From assembly GCA_965231925.1 (NCBI GenBank), contig OZ246894.1, forward strand, positions 4,092,001-4,156,000: 64,000 bases of DNA, given 5' to 3'. A model generated the notes under the pieces. It was not told the origin of the DNA, ran no database searches, and was given only the letters and a program-made list of their open reading frames with translations. This DNA comes from Poriferisodalis sp965231925. Lineage in GTDB: Bacteria; Actinomycetota; Acidimicrobiia; Acidimicrobiales; Poriferisodalaceae. Position 1 is the first letter of the stretch. The number at the start of each line of letters is the position of its first letter. Made by a program: the position numbers and the translations under genes. This document shows positions 1-8,590 of the stretch, one piece after another.

Positions 1-944
1 CTGCAGCCGCCGTTCACCGTCACGTCACCGGTGGCGTAGACCGCAGCAGCACCGGAATAGTTCAGCAGCCCAACCAGACCGCCCACACCAGCGACGCCGG
101 TCACATCACCGGTCGCATAGCTCTCAATGACGAACGAATACCGCCAGCTCGTCCCAACCAGACCGCCCACATGAACATGGCCGGTCACATCGACGTCGGA
201 GTACACGCCGCTGATGCGGGCGCGCTCCGCTGAGCCTGCCAGCGGCCCCACATGCCGATCCGCCCGAACCCGGCTGTCCGAGTTCGGGGCGGTCAGCCCG
301 AAATTTCGCACCTTCGCGCCCGGGCCGATATAGCCGAACAGGCCGACAAACCGCCGCTTGGGGTCGTCAATGAACAGATTCGCGATCGTGCGACCGTTGC
401 CCTCGAAGATCCCTGTGAACATCCTGGCGCGCGGATTCGGCCGATCCCCGAAATAAACGGCCTTGTTCCCGACCGCCACGGTGTCTTCGAGGCGCCATTC
501 GGCACGCCAGTCGTAGATGGCTTCGCCGCCCATCAGCGGTATCCAGCCCTTGCCGCCGTTCCAGAACTCATCGCCCGCATCAGCGGTGCCGCTCGCGTTG
601 GTGTCGAAGTCCAGATCCGCGCTCAGCTCATAACCGACACAGCCCGACGACGGGCAGCCCATCTGAGCCGCCGCGTTCGGGAACGCCGCCGCGTACTTCG
701 CAGCACCCTGCGGATCATGGCCGGTGTTGCCCCTGCTGTCGGCCGGATACACGTCTGCTGTGCCGTCGCCGTCGAGATCCCACCGGATCGCATTCAGACG
801 CGCCAGGCTCGACACCTCGATCAGACCGTCGTCGTCAACGTCGTAATCCACCGTGGGCGTCTGCGCCGACACCGGCGACACCGGCATCAACAGCCCAGCC
901 GCCAGCACCAGCACCACACCCGACAACGACAACCGTCTATGCAT
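1..944 (-). CDS. GLUG-repeat secreted surface protein, 3' end cut off by window edge
   Basis: Open frame read from an ATG at 944 leftwards past position 1 without a stop, so the C-terminus is missing. Residues 1-27 form a signal peptide (two Arg, a hydrophobic stretch, then VSAQT). The mature part starts with an Asp-rich DVDDDG segment reminiscent of calcium-binding or dockerin-like motifs. A sequence rich in aromatic and Gly residues follows, and then repeats of the type VGGLVG and YATGDVTG, which are GLUG motifs. GLUG proteins are usually large exported beta-helical surface or adhesin-like proteins. A -10 element lies 7 bases upstream of the ATG. The substrate or partner cannot be inferred. 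The family call is firm, the role is inference. Confidence 0.85.
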   Translation of the reverse strand, partial: MHRRLSLSGVVLVLAAGLLMPVSPVSAQTPTVDYDVDDDGLIEVSSLARLNAIRWDLDGDGTADVYPADSRGNTGHDPQGAAKYAAAFPNAAAQMGCPSSGCVGYELSADLDFDTNASGTADAGDEFWNGGKGWIPLMGGEAIYDWRAEWRLEDTVAVGNKAVYFGDRPNPRARMFTGIFEGNGRTIANLFIDDPKRRFVGLFGYIGPGAKVRNFGLTAPNSDSRVRADRHVGPLAGSAERARISGVYSDVDVTGHVHVGGLVGTSWRYSFVIESYATGDVTGVAGVGGLVGLLNYSGAAAVYATGDVTVNGGC

Positions 945-951
945 GGCCGGC

Positions 952-957
952 ACGATA
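952..957 (-). promoter_or_regulatory. -10 element of leaderless promoter for GLUG gene
   Basis: Minus-strand TATCGT ends 7 bases before the ATG at 944. A transcript starting at the normal distance from this hexamer would begin at or next to the start codon. Confidence 0.5.
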
Positions 958-986
958 CTCACCGCCGACCCGCGCCCCCGACAATG

Positions 987-1026
987 TGCAGCGCCAATCT
1001 CGACAAAAGCATGCAGCGCCAATCTC
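987..1026. repeat. Two direct copies of a 15-bp motif upstream of GLUG gene
   Basis: TGCAGCGCCAATCTC occurs at 987-1001 and again at 1012-1026, 25 bp apart start to start and followed in both cases by CAAAA within a few bases. The copies lie upstream of the minus-strand promoter at 952-957, where an activator or repressor could bind. No regulator is identified. Confidence 0.55.
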
Positions 1027-1194
1027 AGCAAAACCGTAGGTCAGCCGCTCGCGAATCCGGCAACAATTCAGCAATCGGGGGACCCGAGTGTCACCGCTGA
1101 GTCAGCCGGGGCTCCCAGCCAAGGGGCTGCGATCCGATCCCGCGCTCGGCAGTGGAGGCAGTGATGTCGCCGCGCGAGCGTCAGATGCGGCGTT

Positions 1195-3594
1195 CTAGCG
1201 CTGGGCGCCTGCAGCGGCGATTGCTGCATGGACCCGGGCGGGGCTGAGGGGCAGCTCGTCGATAGTGATGTCCAATGGTGCCAGCGCATCGCAGACTGCG
1301 TTCGCTATGGCGGCATAGGGACCGAGCGTGCCGCCCTCGCCCACGCCACGGGTCTGGTTCAGGTTGTGGGCGGGATCGGCGATGTGGCCGAGCTCGATCG
1401 GCGGCACGCGATCGGCGGAGATCGCCAGGTAGTCCATGAACGTGCCGGACTGCAGCTGCCCGTTGCCGTCGTACACCAAGTGCTCGTACAGCGCCCCGCC
1501 CACGCCCTGGGCGATGGCGCCTTGCATTTGGCCGTTCACGATCATCGGGTTGATCGCGCGCCCGGTGTCCTCCACGCACACGATGCGCTGCACGTCCACC
1601 TCGCCGGTGTCGGGGTCCACCTCGACGACGGCCGCCTGGGCACCCGCGGCAAACGTGCCGGTGATCGGGTCGTAAAAGCGGGTTGCCTCCAGTCCCGGCT
1701 CCGTGCCGGGCGGGAGGCGATGCGGCTCGAAGTAGGCGACCGCAGCGACGTCTGACAGCGACACGCCGACAGCAGGCGCGTCGGCGGTGTGAATGAACCC
1801 GTCGTCGATGCTCAGCCACTCCGGCTCGGCTTCCAGCAGATGCGCGGCTATGACGAGCGCCTTGGCCCGCACCGTGCGTGCCGCGAGCGTGGCCGCACCA
1901 GAGCCGATGACGCCCTGGCGGCTGGCGAACGCCCCCAGCCCGAAGGAGATCCGGTCGGTGTCACCCATCTCGACAGACACGTCGTCGACGCCGACGCCCA
2001 ATTCGGCTGCCACCACCTGGGCCATGGTGGTCTCGAGGCCTTGGCCTTGGGAGGTCGCCCCCATCGCCGCGGTGACTGCACCGGCGGGGTCGATGCGCAC
2101 GCTGGCCGATTCGTGCCCGGTCCGGAACGGCAGCCGCGGACCCGCCGAGGCCTTCTGTCCCAGACCGGTCAGCTCGTTGTAGCAAGCGAATCCGATCCCG
2201 ACCAGCCGCCCATCGCCGCCGGGCGCGCCAGATGCGGTCTGCAACGTGCGGAAATCCTCGTAGCCGACGCGTTCGACCACTCCTTCGAGACAGTCGAGGT
2301 AGGTGCGCGAGTCGTGCACCAAGCGGGTGGGCGCGGTGTACGGCAGGTCCGCGGGTACCACCAAATTCTTGCGGCGGATGTCGAGCGGGTCGATGCCGAG
2401 CGCCGCGGCGGCGTCGTCGAGCAGGCGTTCCATCACGAACACCGTGGCGGGCCGCGCCACCCCGCGATAGGGGCCTGTCGGCGTGGTGTTCGTGGCAACG
2501 CCTTTCACGTCGCAGCGGTAGTGGCCGAGCTTGTAGGGCCCGGTCAGCAGCCCGCCCGCCATGAGCGGTTCGATGCCTGCTGTCCACGGCGGCGCGCTGT
2601 ATGCGCCCACGTTGGCGTGCAGCACGGCGTCGACCGCGATGAGCGTCCCGTCGGCGTCGAAGCCAGCCCGCGCTGTGTAGTGATGGTCGCGGGCGTGCAG
2701 CGCTGTCAGCAGATGCTCCGAGCGGGTCTCCACCCAGCCGACCGGTCGACCGAGCCGCCGAGCGAGCTGAGCCACCGCAGCGTCCTCGGGATACAGCACC
2801 GCCTTGATGCCGAAGCCGCCGCCCACGTCGCCGACCAGCAACTGCACCGCTCCGTCAGGCACCCCCAACACCTTCGCGAGGCCGTTGCGATGCAGGTACG
2901 GGACCTGCGAGGTGGCATGCAAGGTGAGCTTGGTGCGGTCGCTGTTCCAGCGCGCCACCGCGCCCCGGCCCTCCATCGGCGTGCCGCCGTGACGGTTCGT
3001 GCGGTACTCCCGCTCGATCACCAGGTGCGCATCGGCAAGGGCCCCATCGACATCGCCGGCATCGAACACGCGTGTGACGATGAGATTGTCCGGGGCAAGT
3101 TCATGCACGGGATCGGCCGGTTCGGCTGCTGCCGCGACGGCATCGACATGGCAGGTCAGCTCGGCGTAGGTGACCTCGACTAGTTCGGCAGCATCGACCG
3201 CCAGAGCTGCACTCGTGGCGACGACGGCGGCGACTGCCTCGCCCTGGTAGCGGACTTTGCGCGCCGCCAGCACCGGCTGAGGCGTCGCGATGTGGGTCGG
3301 CAATGCCGATTCAGCCACCAGCGTCATGTGCGCAAAGTCGGCGTCGTCTCCCGTGGCGACGTCGACCACGCCGGGGGCGTCAAGCGCCGCTGAGGTGTCG
3401 ATGCCCACGATGCGAGCATGCGCGACCGGGCTCCGCACGAACGCCACCGCGAGCTGCCCGTCGTAGCGGATGTTCGCGATGTAACTGCCGCGTCCCCGCA
3501 GCAGCCGGGGGTCTTCCCGCCGCGGGATCGGCTCGCCGAACGGGCCGCCCTCGGTAGGCACAGTCTCGTCCAGCCGGAACGGCTCGTCTGCCAT
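1195..3594 (-). CDS. Xanthine dehydrogenase family protein, molybdopterin-binding (CoxL-like) subunit
   Basis: 799-residue large subunit of a molybdenum hydroxylase (xanthine dehydrogenase, aldehyde oxidase, CO dehydrogenase family). The N-terminal part has the RREDPRLLRGRGSY start typical of CoxL-like proteins. GGGFGIK at about 258-264 and PYRGVARP at about 375-382 are cofactor and active-site loops, and GVGEGG near the C-terminus holds the catalytic Glu. The loop resembles the PYRGAGRP form of so-called form II proteins rather than the form I CO dehydrogenase loop, so CO oxidation is unlikely. I chose the ATG at 3594 because GGGAGAGG lies just upstream; a TTG at 3612 is in frame. The FAD and 2Fe-2S subunits that normally accompany it are not adjacent. 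Substrate unknown. Confidence 0.9.
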   Translation of the reverse strand: MADEPFRLDETVPTEGGPFGEPIPRREDPRLLRGRGSYIANIRYDGQLAVAFVRSPVAHARIVGIDTSAALDAPGVVDVATGDDADFAHMTLVAESALPTHIATPQPVLAARKVRYQGEAVAAVVATSAALAVDAAELVEVTYAELTCHVDAVAAAAEPADPVHELAPDNLIVTRVFDAGDVDGALADAHLVIEREYRTNRHGGTPMEGRGAVARWNSDRTKLTLHATSQVPYLHRNGLAKVLGVPDGAVQLLVGDVGGGFGIKAVLYPEDAAVAQLARRLGRPVGWVETRSEHLLTALHARDHHYTARAGFDADGTLIAVDAVLHANVGAYSAPPWTAGIEPLMAGGLLTGPYKLGHYRCDVKGVATNTTPTGPYRGVARPATVFVMERLLDDAAAALGIDPLDIRRKNLVVPADLPYTAPTRLVHDSRTYLDCLEGVVERVGYEDFRTLQTASGAPGGDGRLVGIGFACYNELTGLGQKASAGPRLPFRTGHESASVRIDPAGAVTAAMGATSQGQGLETTMAQVVAAELGVGVDDVSVEMGDTDRISFGLGAFASRQGVIGSGAATLAARTVRAKALVIAAHLLEAEPEWLSIDDGFIHTADAPAVGVSLSDVAAVAYFEPHRLPPGTEPGLEATRFYDPITGTFAAGAQAAVVEVDPDTGEVDVQRIVCVEDTGRAINPMIVNGQMQGAIAQGVGGALYEHLVYDGNGQLQSGTFMDYLAISADRVPPIELGHIADPAHNLNQTRGVGEGGTLGPYAAIANAVCDALAPLDITIDELPLSPARVHAAIAAAGAQR

Positions 3595-3734
3595 CTTGCC
3601 TGCCTCTCCCAACCTTCAGGCAACCACTCAGGACCCGATCCCTGCAGGCCACTGGCGCGGGAGCACCCCGCCGCCGGCTGGCCGGACCGGTTCACGCCGC
3701 CCGCCTGCGACGCAGCCGTGCGCAGGCCTCCGAT

Positions 3735-4502
3735 TCAAACCATCGAGTAGCCGCCGTTGACCGAGACGGTCTGTCCGGTCGTCCATCCTGACAGCGGCGA
3801 GGCCAGCAGCAGCACCATCGGCGGCACATCGTCGGGGACACCGACCCGTCGCAACGGATACATCTTGGCAATGCGGGCCATGCGCTCGTCATCCGCGTTG
3901 CCCGTGTGATGGGCGAAGCGCTCCGAGCGCACCAGCCCGAGCGACACCGTGTTGGCACGGATGCCGTTGCGGCCGAACTCCTTCGCCACCGACTTCATCA
4001 AACCCATCGTCGACGCCCTTGTGGCGGCCACGCCCGCCAGGCGGCTCTCGCCGACCCGGCCGGAGTCGCCCATGAGCGACACGATCGAGCCGTCGATGCC
4101 CTCGTCGACCATGTGGCGCACGACGGCCTGCGTCATCCGCATGGTGCCCATGACGGTCACGTCAACCATGCGCTGCAAATCGTCGGCGTCGATGTCGAGG
4201 AACGGCCCGGTATCGGTGTACGCAGCGTTGTTGACCAGAATGTCGATGCTGCCGAGTTGGCTGCCCACGTCGTCGACGGTGCGCTCGACGTCGTCTGCGC
4301 TGGTGACGTCGCATCGGATCGCCAGCGCCGTGCGGCCAGTTTCCTGCGCAGCGGCAGCCCCCTTTTCCGCACCCTCGCTCGAAGCGTTGTACGCGAAGGC
4401 CACGTTTGCGCCTTCGTCAGCAAACGCCGCCGCGATGGCCAAGCCGAGCCCCTGTCCAGCGCCTGTCACGAGGACATTCCTTCCTGCCAGCTGCAGATCC
4501 AT
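3735..4502 (-). CDS. SDR-fold protein lacking the YxxxK catalytic pair
   Basis: 255-residue short-chain dehydrogenase/reductase fold. The nucleotide-binding TGAGQGLG motif (about 14-21) and the NNAA motif are present, as is the C-terminal TTGQTVSVNGGYS segment. Where classical SDRs have YxxSK, the sequence reads VAATRAST, so both the catalytic Tyr and Lys are replaced (Val and Arg). Either the protein is a non-catalytic or divergent member, or it uses another mechanism. The start is the ATG at 4502 with GGAG upstream; a GTG at 4505 is possible. It lies upstream of the molybdenum hydroxylase gene on the same strand with a 140-bp gap, so co-transcription is plausible. Confidence 0.85.
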   Translation of the reverse strand: MDLQLAGRNVLVTGAGQGLGLAIAAAFADEGANVAFAYNASSEGAEKGAAAAQETGRTALAIRCDVTSADDVERTVDDVGSQLGSIDILVNNAAYTDTGPFLDIDADDLQRMVDVTVMGTMRMTQAVVRHMVDEGIDGSIVSLMGDSGRVGESRLAGVAATRASTMGLMKSVAKEFGRNGIRANTVSLGLVRSERFAHHTGNADDERMARIAKMYPLRRVGVPDDVPPMVLLLASPLSGWTTGQTVSVNGGYSMV

Positions 4503-4617
4503 CACATGCTCCGATTCGTAGGCCTTAACCCTGTTCGACTCTGCCAGTCGGGCAGCGTGAAGCTAGTCAAACACGGCAGCCTGCCCAAACGCCAGATTCG
4601 CCTGTCCGCTCCTGCTC

Positions 4618-4971
4618 TCAGTCTGGAGACACGAGCGCAACATTCTCTCGAACGCAATCCGTGTAGGGCCGCGTCTTCCATCTGGAGATTTGGCCCTGCT
4701 CAAAATGAAGATCAATCGCAACAATATCGCCCGATCGAGCGTATCCGATCTGCTCGCCCGATAACGCAGCCGGGGACCACTCCTCCGTTTCGCGTGGCCA
4801 GTGCATTACAGGCCCAACGGTGAGTTCTCCGTCTTGCGCTTGAACACTCTCGTCATTCTCAAATACCAACAACAATACCAACAACATAGTGGCACCTGAC
4901 GAATCTAATCCTTGAATACATCTAGCGTCAATCAGCAACTCTACATAGTCAACGTCGTATGAATCATCCAC
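4618..4971 (-). CDS. Hypothetical protein, possible downstream half of a frameshifted gene
   Basis: 117-residue frame with no recognised domain. The N-terminal part includes a short hydrophobic run (MLLVLLLVF); the remainder is polar with several Trp and Glu. In the same frame the reading stays open upstream of the ATG for many codons, and it overlaps by 31 bases the small membrane-protein frame at 4941-5132 on the same strand. The two may be translationally coupled, or they may be one gene split by a frameshift in the overlap. It lies in a stretch of lower GC than its surroundings. Confidence 0.4.
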   Translation of the reverse strand: MDDSYDVDYVELLIDARCIQGLDSSGATMLLVLLLVFENDESVQAQDGELTVGPVMHWPRETEEWSPAALSGEQIGYARSGDIVAIDLHFEQGQISRWKTRPYTDCVRENVALVSPD

Positions 4972-5132
4972 ACCGAAAAGCTGCGTTCGATAGTCACAAG
5001 CTGTGAAATGGGGCCGCGATGAAACTGACGCGCTGTATAGATTACTATTGCCGGCAAGGCAATGAACGCCACCAGGACTCCGAGCAGTATCAGAAGGAAC
5101 GGGACTCGACCGGATAATCTACGAAACCGCAT
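4941..5132 (-). CDS. Small protein with one transmembrane segment
   Basis: 63-residue frame beginning with basic residues (MRFRRLSGR) followed by a clear hydrophobic helix at about residues 11-33. The end of the frame loses protein-like character where it overlaps the next frame (4618-4971). This suggests either a short membrane anchor or the N-terminal half of a frameshifted 160-residue membrane-anchored protein. No family recognised. Confidence 0.4.
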   Translation of the reverse strand: MRFRRLSGRVPFLLILLGVLVAFIALPAIVIYTARQFHRGPISQLVTIERSFSVWMIHTTLTM

Positions 5133-5234
5133 GTACGCTGTCGATTGCTGAACCGCTGAGGTTGTTCATCGCCACGACGTGCATCTTCGATCCCAAGAGT
5201 TGGAAGATCTGATCACGCGAGCACTGGGGATCGG

Positions 5235-5786
5235 TTAGCAGGGTCGTTCGGTTAGCACCATGGACGTTGCGAGCCATGGCTCGCGGCGGTGAATGCTGCC
5301 CCCCATAGAAGTGTTGTCGCCACCTGCCGATCCACCGAGCGAGACATGATCCCCATCGGTCATCGGCCCGTCGTCCCAAACCCAGATTGATCGAGTATTT
5401 GGATCGTAGCGGGTTCCGGTTCGTGGAAGATTGATCCAGAGATAGTCGAGACTCCCATCGTGGGTTTTCCTGCGGAGACCCGGGTCGATGTTGGGATCCC
5501 AACCGTGATCTGTCGCAAGTACATGCACATAGGGCTCTTCGATGATCAGATAGCCGCACAGTTGGGCGTCATGGTGTTCGTCACCCAGTTCATAGCTCCA
5601 CATACCCTCGAACTCTGCTAGCAGAGCAGTCGTTACAGAAACACTCACTGTTGTGTCCGGACTCGTTTGCGCCGAACCCGTCGACGACCGTGGCGGCTCG
5701 GAAGACTCGGCACAGCCAGCCGCTAATACCGCCACCGCGATGATCATCACCGAGACGCAATTCATCTTGTTGCTGATGAGCCGCAC
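5235..5786 (-). CDS. Putative lipoprotein
   Basis: 183-residue protein with a type II signal peptide: basic N-terminus, a hydrophobic segment and the lipobox LAAGC ending at Cys 25, followed by a Ser/Thr-rich linker. The mature part (about 60-183) has no recognised domain; it contains several Trp, Tyr and Gly-Asp turns. It is probably anchored to the outer face of the membrane. The start is uncertain: GTG at 5786 gives the positive N-region, while the ATG at 5765 would also keep the lipobox. It ends 230 bases from the neighbouring frames and starts 5 bases after the stop of the protease gene, so it is probably co-transcribed with that gene. Confidence 0.75.
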   Translation of the reverse strand: MRLISNKMNCVSVMIIAVAVLAAGCAESSEPPRSSTGSAQTSPDTTVSVSVTTALLAEFEGMWSYELGDEHHDAQLCGYLIIEEPYVHVLATDHGWDPNIDPGLRRKTHDGSLDYLWINLPRTGTRYDPNTRSIWVWDDGPMTDGDHVSLGGSAGGDNTSMGGSIHRREPWLATSMVLTERPC

Positions 5787-5790
5787 TACG

Positions 5791-7272
5791 TCAGCCGATT
5801 GTCACGTTGTTGGCCACCATCACTGTTACACCGAGAAAATCCTCTACCTCGTCGAGTGCCGAGAACGTCGCGTACACGCCGCGACGCGTGCAATCGTTCT
5901 CGCTGTTCGACGACTTGTGAATCCCATACGCCTTACTGCTGATGAACCACGGCCCGCCGCTATCGCCGTTGCAACCCTGGAGGTTCGGACCGTGGACCCG
6001 TACGAAGACATTGTGGCAGGTAGTCGGGTCACCGTAATCTCCTGCAACCCGGCATGCGGTCGCATGTGTCGGGCGGTAATGGATATTGGTGACAGTTCCA
6101 CAAGACACACCGCTGCTCTTGCCTTGGTGGCAAAGGAAGCGGCCTGCCATGTCCACGCGGTCCGCCTTGCTCGTGACCACACGGATCGTTAACGGTGCCT
6201 GGTCACCATAGGCGAACTGCGATCGCAGCTGATGTCCTGACCCAGTGGGAACGCGGCGAAACTCGGCATCCGCGGCCACGCTTGGGTAGCCATACACCCA
6301 TGGCAGCGATACGCCATGCATCGAGGTTGCTCCCGTGCAATGACCTGCCGTGATGATTCCCCACACGTTGGTACCGTTTTGCCGCGCGGCGAAGCCCGAT
6401 GTGCATGTAACCATCGCTCGACCGCCGTCGAACATGGCGTCGTCCGCAATATTCCGACCATCGACAACCTCGTAGGCGACAGCGACGTGTCCGCTGAGGT
6501 CAGCCGTCATCTGCGTGATCGCTACCCGAAGTTCGCCATCAGTCGAGCCGCCGCCCGCAATCTCCTCATCGCCGATCGGCGAAGTTCCCTCGGTGGGCGG
6601 CCCACCTGTCGAGCCAGAGGGGCCAATGGGCAACTCACTCGCGAGTGCCGGATCGATTCCAATCTGCAGGGCATTTGTCCGCATGTCAACTGCCGTGAAC
6701 GTGATCGTTCTCGAGAAGTCAACCAGCGCATCAGGACCGGTCGTAACGCGGCCGACTGGCCCGACGCTGCTTCCGTCTCCGAAGCTCTCTTGTGCAGTCA
6801 GCAACTCCACAAGCGAGTGAGGCGCACCAACTTGGATCTCGACGTCAACATGTGCTGCAGCGAGAGCCGCTGCTCGTGCGCTGGGGGACTCGCTGCCAGT
6901 CAGCCACACCCACCCGGCTAAGGCGCTGCCGTGCTCGATGCCCCATCCAGCCACTCGCTCCGACTCTGAATCTCTGATTGACCGCAGTATGTCACTCATA
7001 GCGTCGATGCGGTCGAGGCGACGCTTCGCCTCAGCCTCGGTAACTGAGTAGTCAGAGGCGTAGGCGGCAATCGCCGGGTCCGCTGCGGCCGTCTCGGCAC
7101 TGCCCTCCGATGCGATCTTGGCACCGAGCGCGGCCGTCGGCGTAACCGGTGCCAGTGCAATACAACACACGGCGAGCAGGAACACGCTCATGCGTAGACG
7201 TCGAAGTGGCGGGCACCATCGGTGTTTCAGCCGGTTCCGAGTCGTTGGATCGTTCTGGGTGTTCTTGTTCAT
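5791..7272 (-). CDS. Secreted S1-family (trypsin/streptogrisin-like) serine protease
   Basis: 493-residue exported protease. A strong AAGGAGGT site lies 6 bases before the ATG at 7272. Basic N-terminus, then a hydrophobic signal (about 27-47). A pro-region of about 200 residues follows, including a Gly/Ser/Thr-rich linker. The catalytic domain has TAGHC (catalytic His, about residue 308), an Asp-containing AADAEF segment and GDSGGP (catalytic Ser, about residue 436). Paired Cys around CTSG/GHC and SGVSC/ACRV suggest disulphides, as in streptogrisin and alpha-lytic-protease-like enzymes with cleavable propeptides. The lipoprotein gene follows after 4 bases. Likely role: extracellular proteolysis. 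Confidence 0.92.
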   Translation of the reverse strand: MNKNTQNDPTTRNRLKHRWCPPLRRLRMSVFLLAVCCIALAPVTPTAALGAKIASEGSAETAAADPAIAAYASDYSVTEAEAKRRLDRIDAMSDILRSIRDSESERVAGWGIEHGSALAGWVWLTGSESPSARAAALAAAHVDVEIQVGAPHSLVELLTAQESFGDGSSVGPVGRVTTGPDALVDFSRTITFTAVDMRTNALQIGIDPALASELPIGPSGSTGGPPTEGTSPIGDEEIAGGGSTDGELRVAITQMTADLSGHVAVAYEVVDGRNIADDAMFDGGRAMVTCTSGFAARQNGTNVWGIITAGHCTGATSMHGVSLPWVYGYPSVAADAEFRRVPTGSGHQLRSQFAYGDQAPLTIRVVTSKADRVDMAGRFLCHQGKSSGVSCGTVTNIHYRPTHATACRVAGDYGDPTTCHNVFVRVHGPNLQGCNGDSGGPWFISSKAYGIHKSSNSENDCTRRGVYATFSALDEVEDFLGVTVMVANNVTIG

Positions 7273-7367
7273 TTCTGCACCTCCTTGCATTCACTTAACA
7301 AACGTTTAGCAAAATGCACCGTCGCCTGGCGGACAGCGCAACGCAAGACCCAGTCGCATCCGTCGCG

Positions 7368-7588
7368 TTGCGGGGTACCGCGATGGTGGCGATCATGGGC
7401 TGCAAGCCAGTGGAGCACCACCCTGCCTTCGAGGAGTACTCCGAGACGGTGCACGAACTGACCGAGGATGGCGTCGAGGTCATCCAGGCGCGCATCGCCG
7501 AACGGCTGGACGTCTCGCATCCGGCGGTGTCGGAAATGATCCGACGCATGCAGCGAGAAGGCCTCGTCAAGGTCGACGATGACGCCCA
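7368..7588 (+). repeat. Degraded upstream copy of a 221-bp duplicated segment
   Basis: Aligns without gaps to 8614-8834 at an offset of 1246 bases, about 90 percent identical by eye. It covers the promoter and the DNA-binding half of the DtxR-type gene. Confidence 0.9.
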
Positions 7589-7625
7589 CAGAGGGCGCCG
7601 TCAGTCTGCCCCGAAGAGACCGTGA
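7395..7625 (+). pseudogene. Truncated copy of the DtxR-type regulator (HTH part only)
   Basis: Encodes the winged-helix part (CKPVEHHPAFEEYSE through VKVDDDAH) of the regulator found intact at 8641-9318. The homology then ends abruptly and 11 unrelated codons (RGRRQSAPKRP) lead to a stop. The dimerisation, metal-binding and SH3-like regions are missing. The hexamer that forms the -10 element of the intact gene (TATGGT) reads GATGGT here, so the copy has probably lost its promoter. A short DNA-binding-only product that competes for the operator is conceivable, but a decaying duplicate is the simpler reading. Confidence 0.8.
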
Positions 7626-7744
7626 GTGCCGATGCACTCTGATACCGGACCATTGCGACGGTAAGAACCCAGCCCCACGCAAGACGTGGGCGCCCACGCG
7701 TTCCGGCGCCGATCAATATGCAGGGGCTCATTGATGAGTCGATC

Positions 7745-7776
7745 GGTTGACGGATTGACGGGTTAACGGGTTGACG
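7745..7776. repeat. Four tandem 8-bp repeats upstream of DUF2384-like gene
   Basis: GGTTGACG, GATTGACG, GGTTAACG and GGTTGACG follow one another without gaps, ending 65 bases before the start codon at 7842. The periodic TTGAC blocks could be -35-like elements or an iterated operator. Confidence 0.7.
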
Positions 7777-7841
7777 ATCTAGTTTCTAGGCTTGCTCCGA
7801 GGCCGATACCCGAACCGCCGTCCTGAACCGCGAGGTGTCAC

Positions 7842-8438
7842 ATGCCAACGACCGCTAGCGACGACGCACTCACCGATGCGCTGCGACAGCGTCTGACCGT
7901 TGGCGAGAGTGTGCAAAGCGAACACGAGGCGCCGATGGTGATCGTCGCTCAGAGCTTCATCGACTCTCTCGCCCGACAATCGGGCCGCAAGTACACCACG
8001 GTGATCGATGACGAGACGGCGAGGCGGATGGGGCGCACCGCTGCCGAGCAGGTCATGGCCGTCGCAGCGTGGGATGCGGCGATCGGAGATCGCTTCGACA
8101 CCACCCAAGTACGTGAACTGCTCGGCATCAGTCGGCAGGCGCTCGCAAAGCGGCAGCGCAGTGGCTCGCTCATCGCACTCGAAGGGCAGCGCACGAGTTG
8201 GTACCCCGTGTGGCAGTTCGATCGCGAGCAGCGACGCGTCCGGCCGGTCGTCGCCGACATCATCGCAGCATTCAGCGAATACCTCGACAAGGCCGACCCC
8301 GTCCTCATTGCGGCATGGGCCACGACTCCCCAACTCGACCTTGGCGATCGCACCCCCGCGCAGTGGATCGCAGACGCAAACGATGACGAGCAGCTGACTC
8401 GCGCCGCAAGGCGCGCGGCGCTCCGGCTCGCACAGTGA
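7842..8438 (+). CDS. Orphan Xre/MbcA/ParS-like (DUF2384-type) DNA-binding protein
   Basis: 198 residues. The middle part (about 85-125) is helix-turn-helix-like (RELLGISRQALAKRQRSG followed by a WYP strand), as in DNA-binding antitoxins. The C-terminal part (about 150-198: AAWATTPQLDLGDRTPAQWI) matches the toxin-binding domain of Xre/MbcA/ParS antitoxins. The usual RES-domain toxin is not next to it, so it is an orphan antitoxin or a stand-alone regulator. GAGGTG lies just upstream of the ATG. Four 8-bp tandem repeats lie in its leader. It sits between the broken and intact copies of the DtxR-type gene. Family assignment is by motif recall only. Confidence 0.65.
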   Translation: MPTTASDDALTDALRQRLTVGESVQSEHEAPMVIVAQSFIDSLARQSGRKYTTVIDDETARRMGRTAAEQVMAVAAWDAAIGDRFDTTQVRELLGISRQALAKRQRSGSLIALEGQRTSWYPVWQFDREQRRVRPVVADIIAAFSEYLDKADPVLIAAWATTPQLDLGDRTPAQWIADANDDEQLTRAARRAALRLAQ

Positions 8439-8590
8439 CCGACTGGGAAAGCGACAGCCCATGCTCGCATGAGGCGAGACAATCCGTCGCCCATTCCTGG
8501 GTCACTCATCAACGACGGCCGGCAGTTCGGCATCGAAGTACTGCCGAGGTGGGTCGGCGCGTAGTCGGGCACTCGGCAGGAATGCAGGCG

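Noticed and set aside
1789..3183. 464-codon plus-strand frame opposite the molybdenum hydroxylase gene
   Set aside because: It is the complement of a clear enzyme gene; composition (Arg/His/Gly-rich, no domain) is typical of shadows in high-GC DNA.
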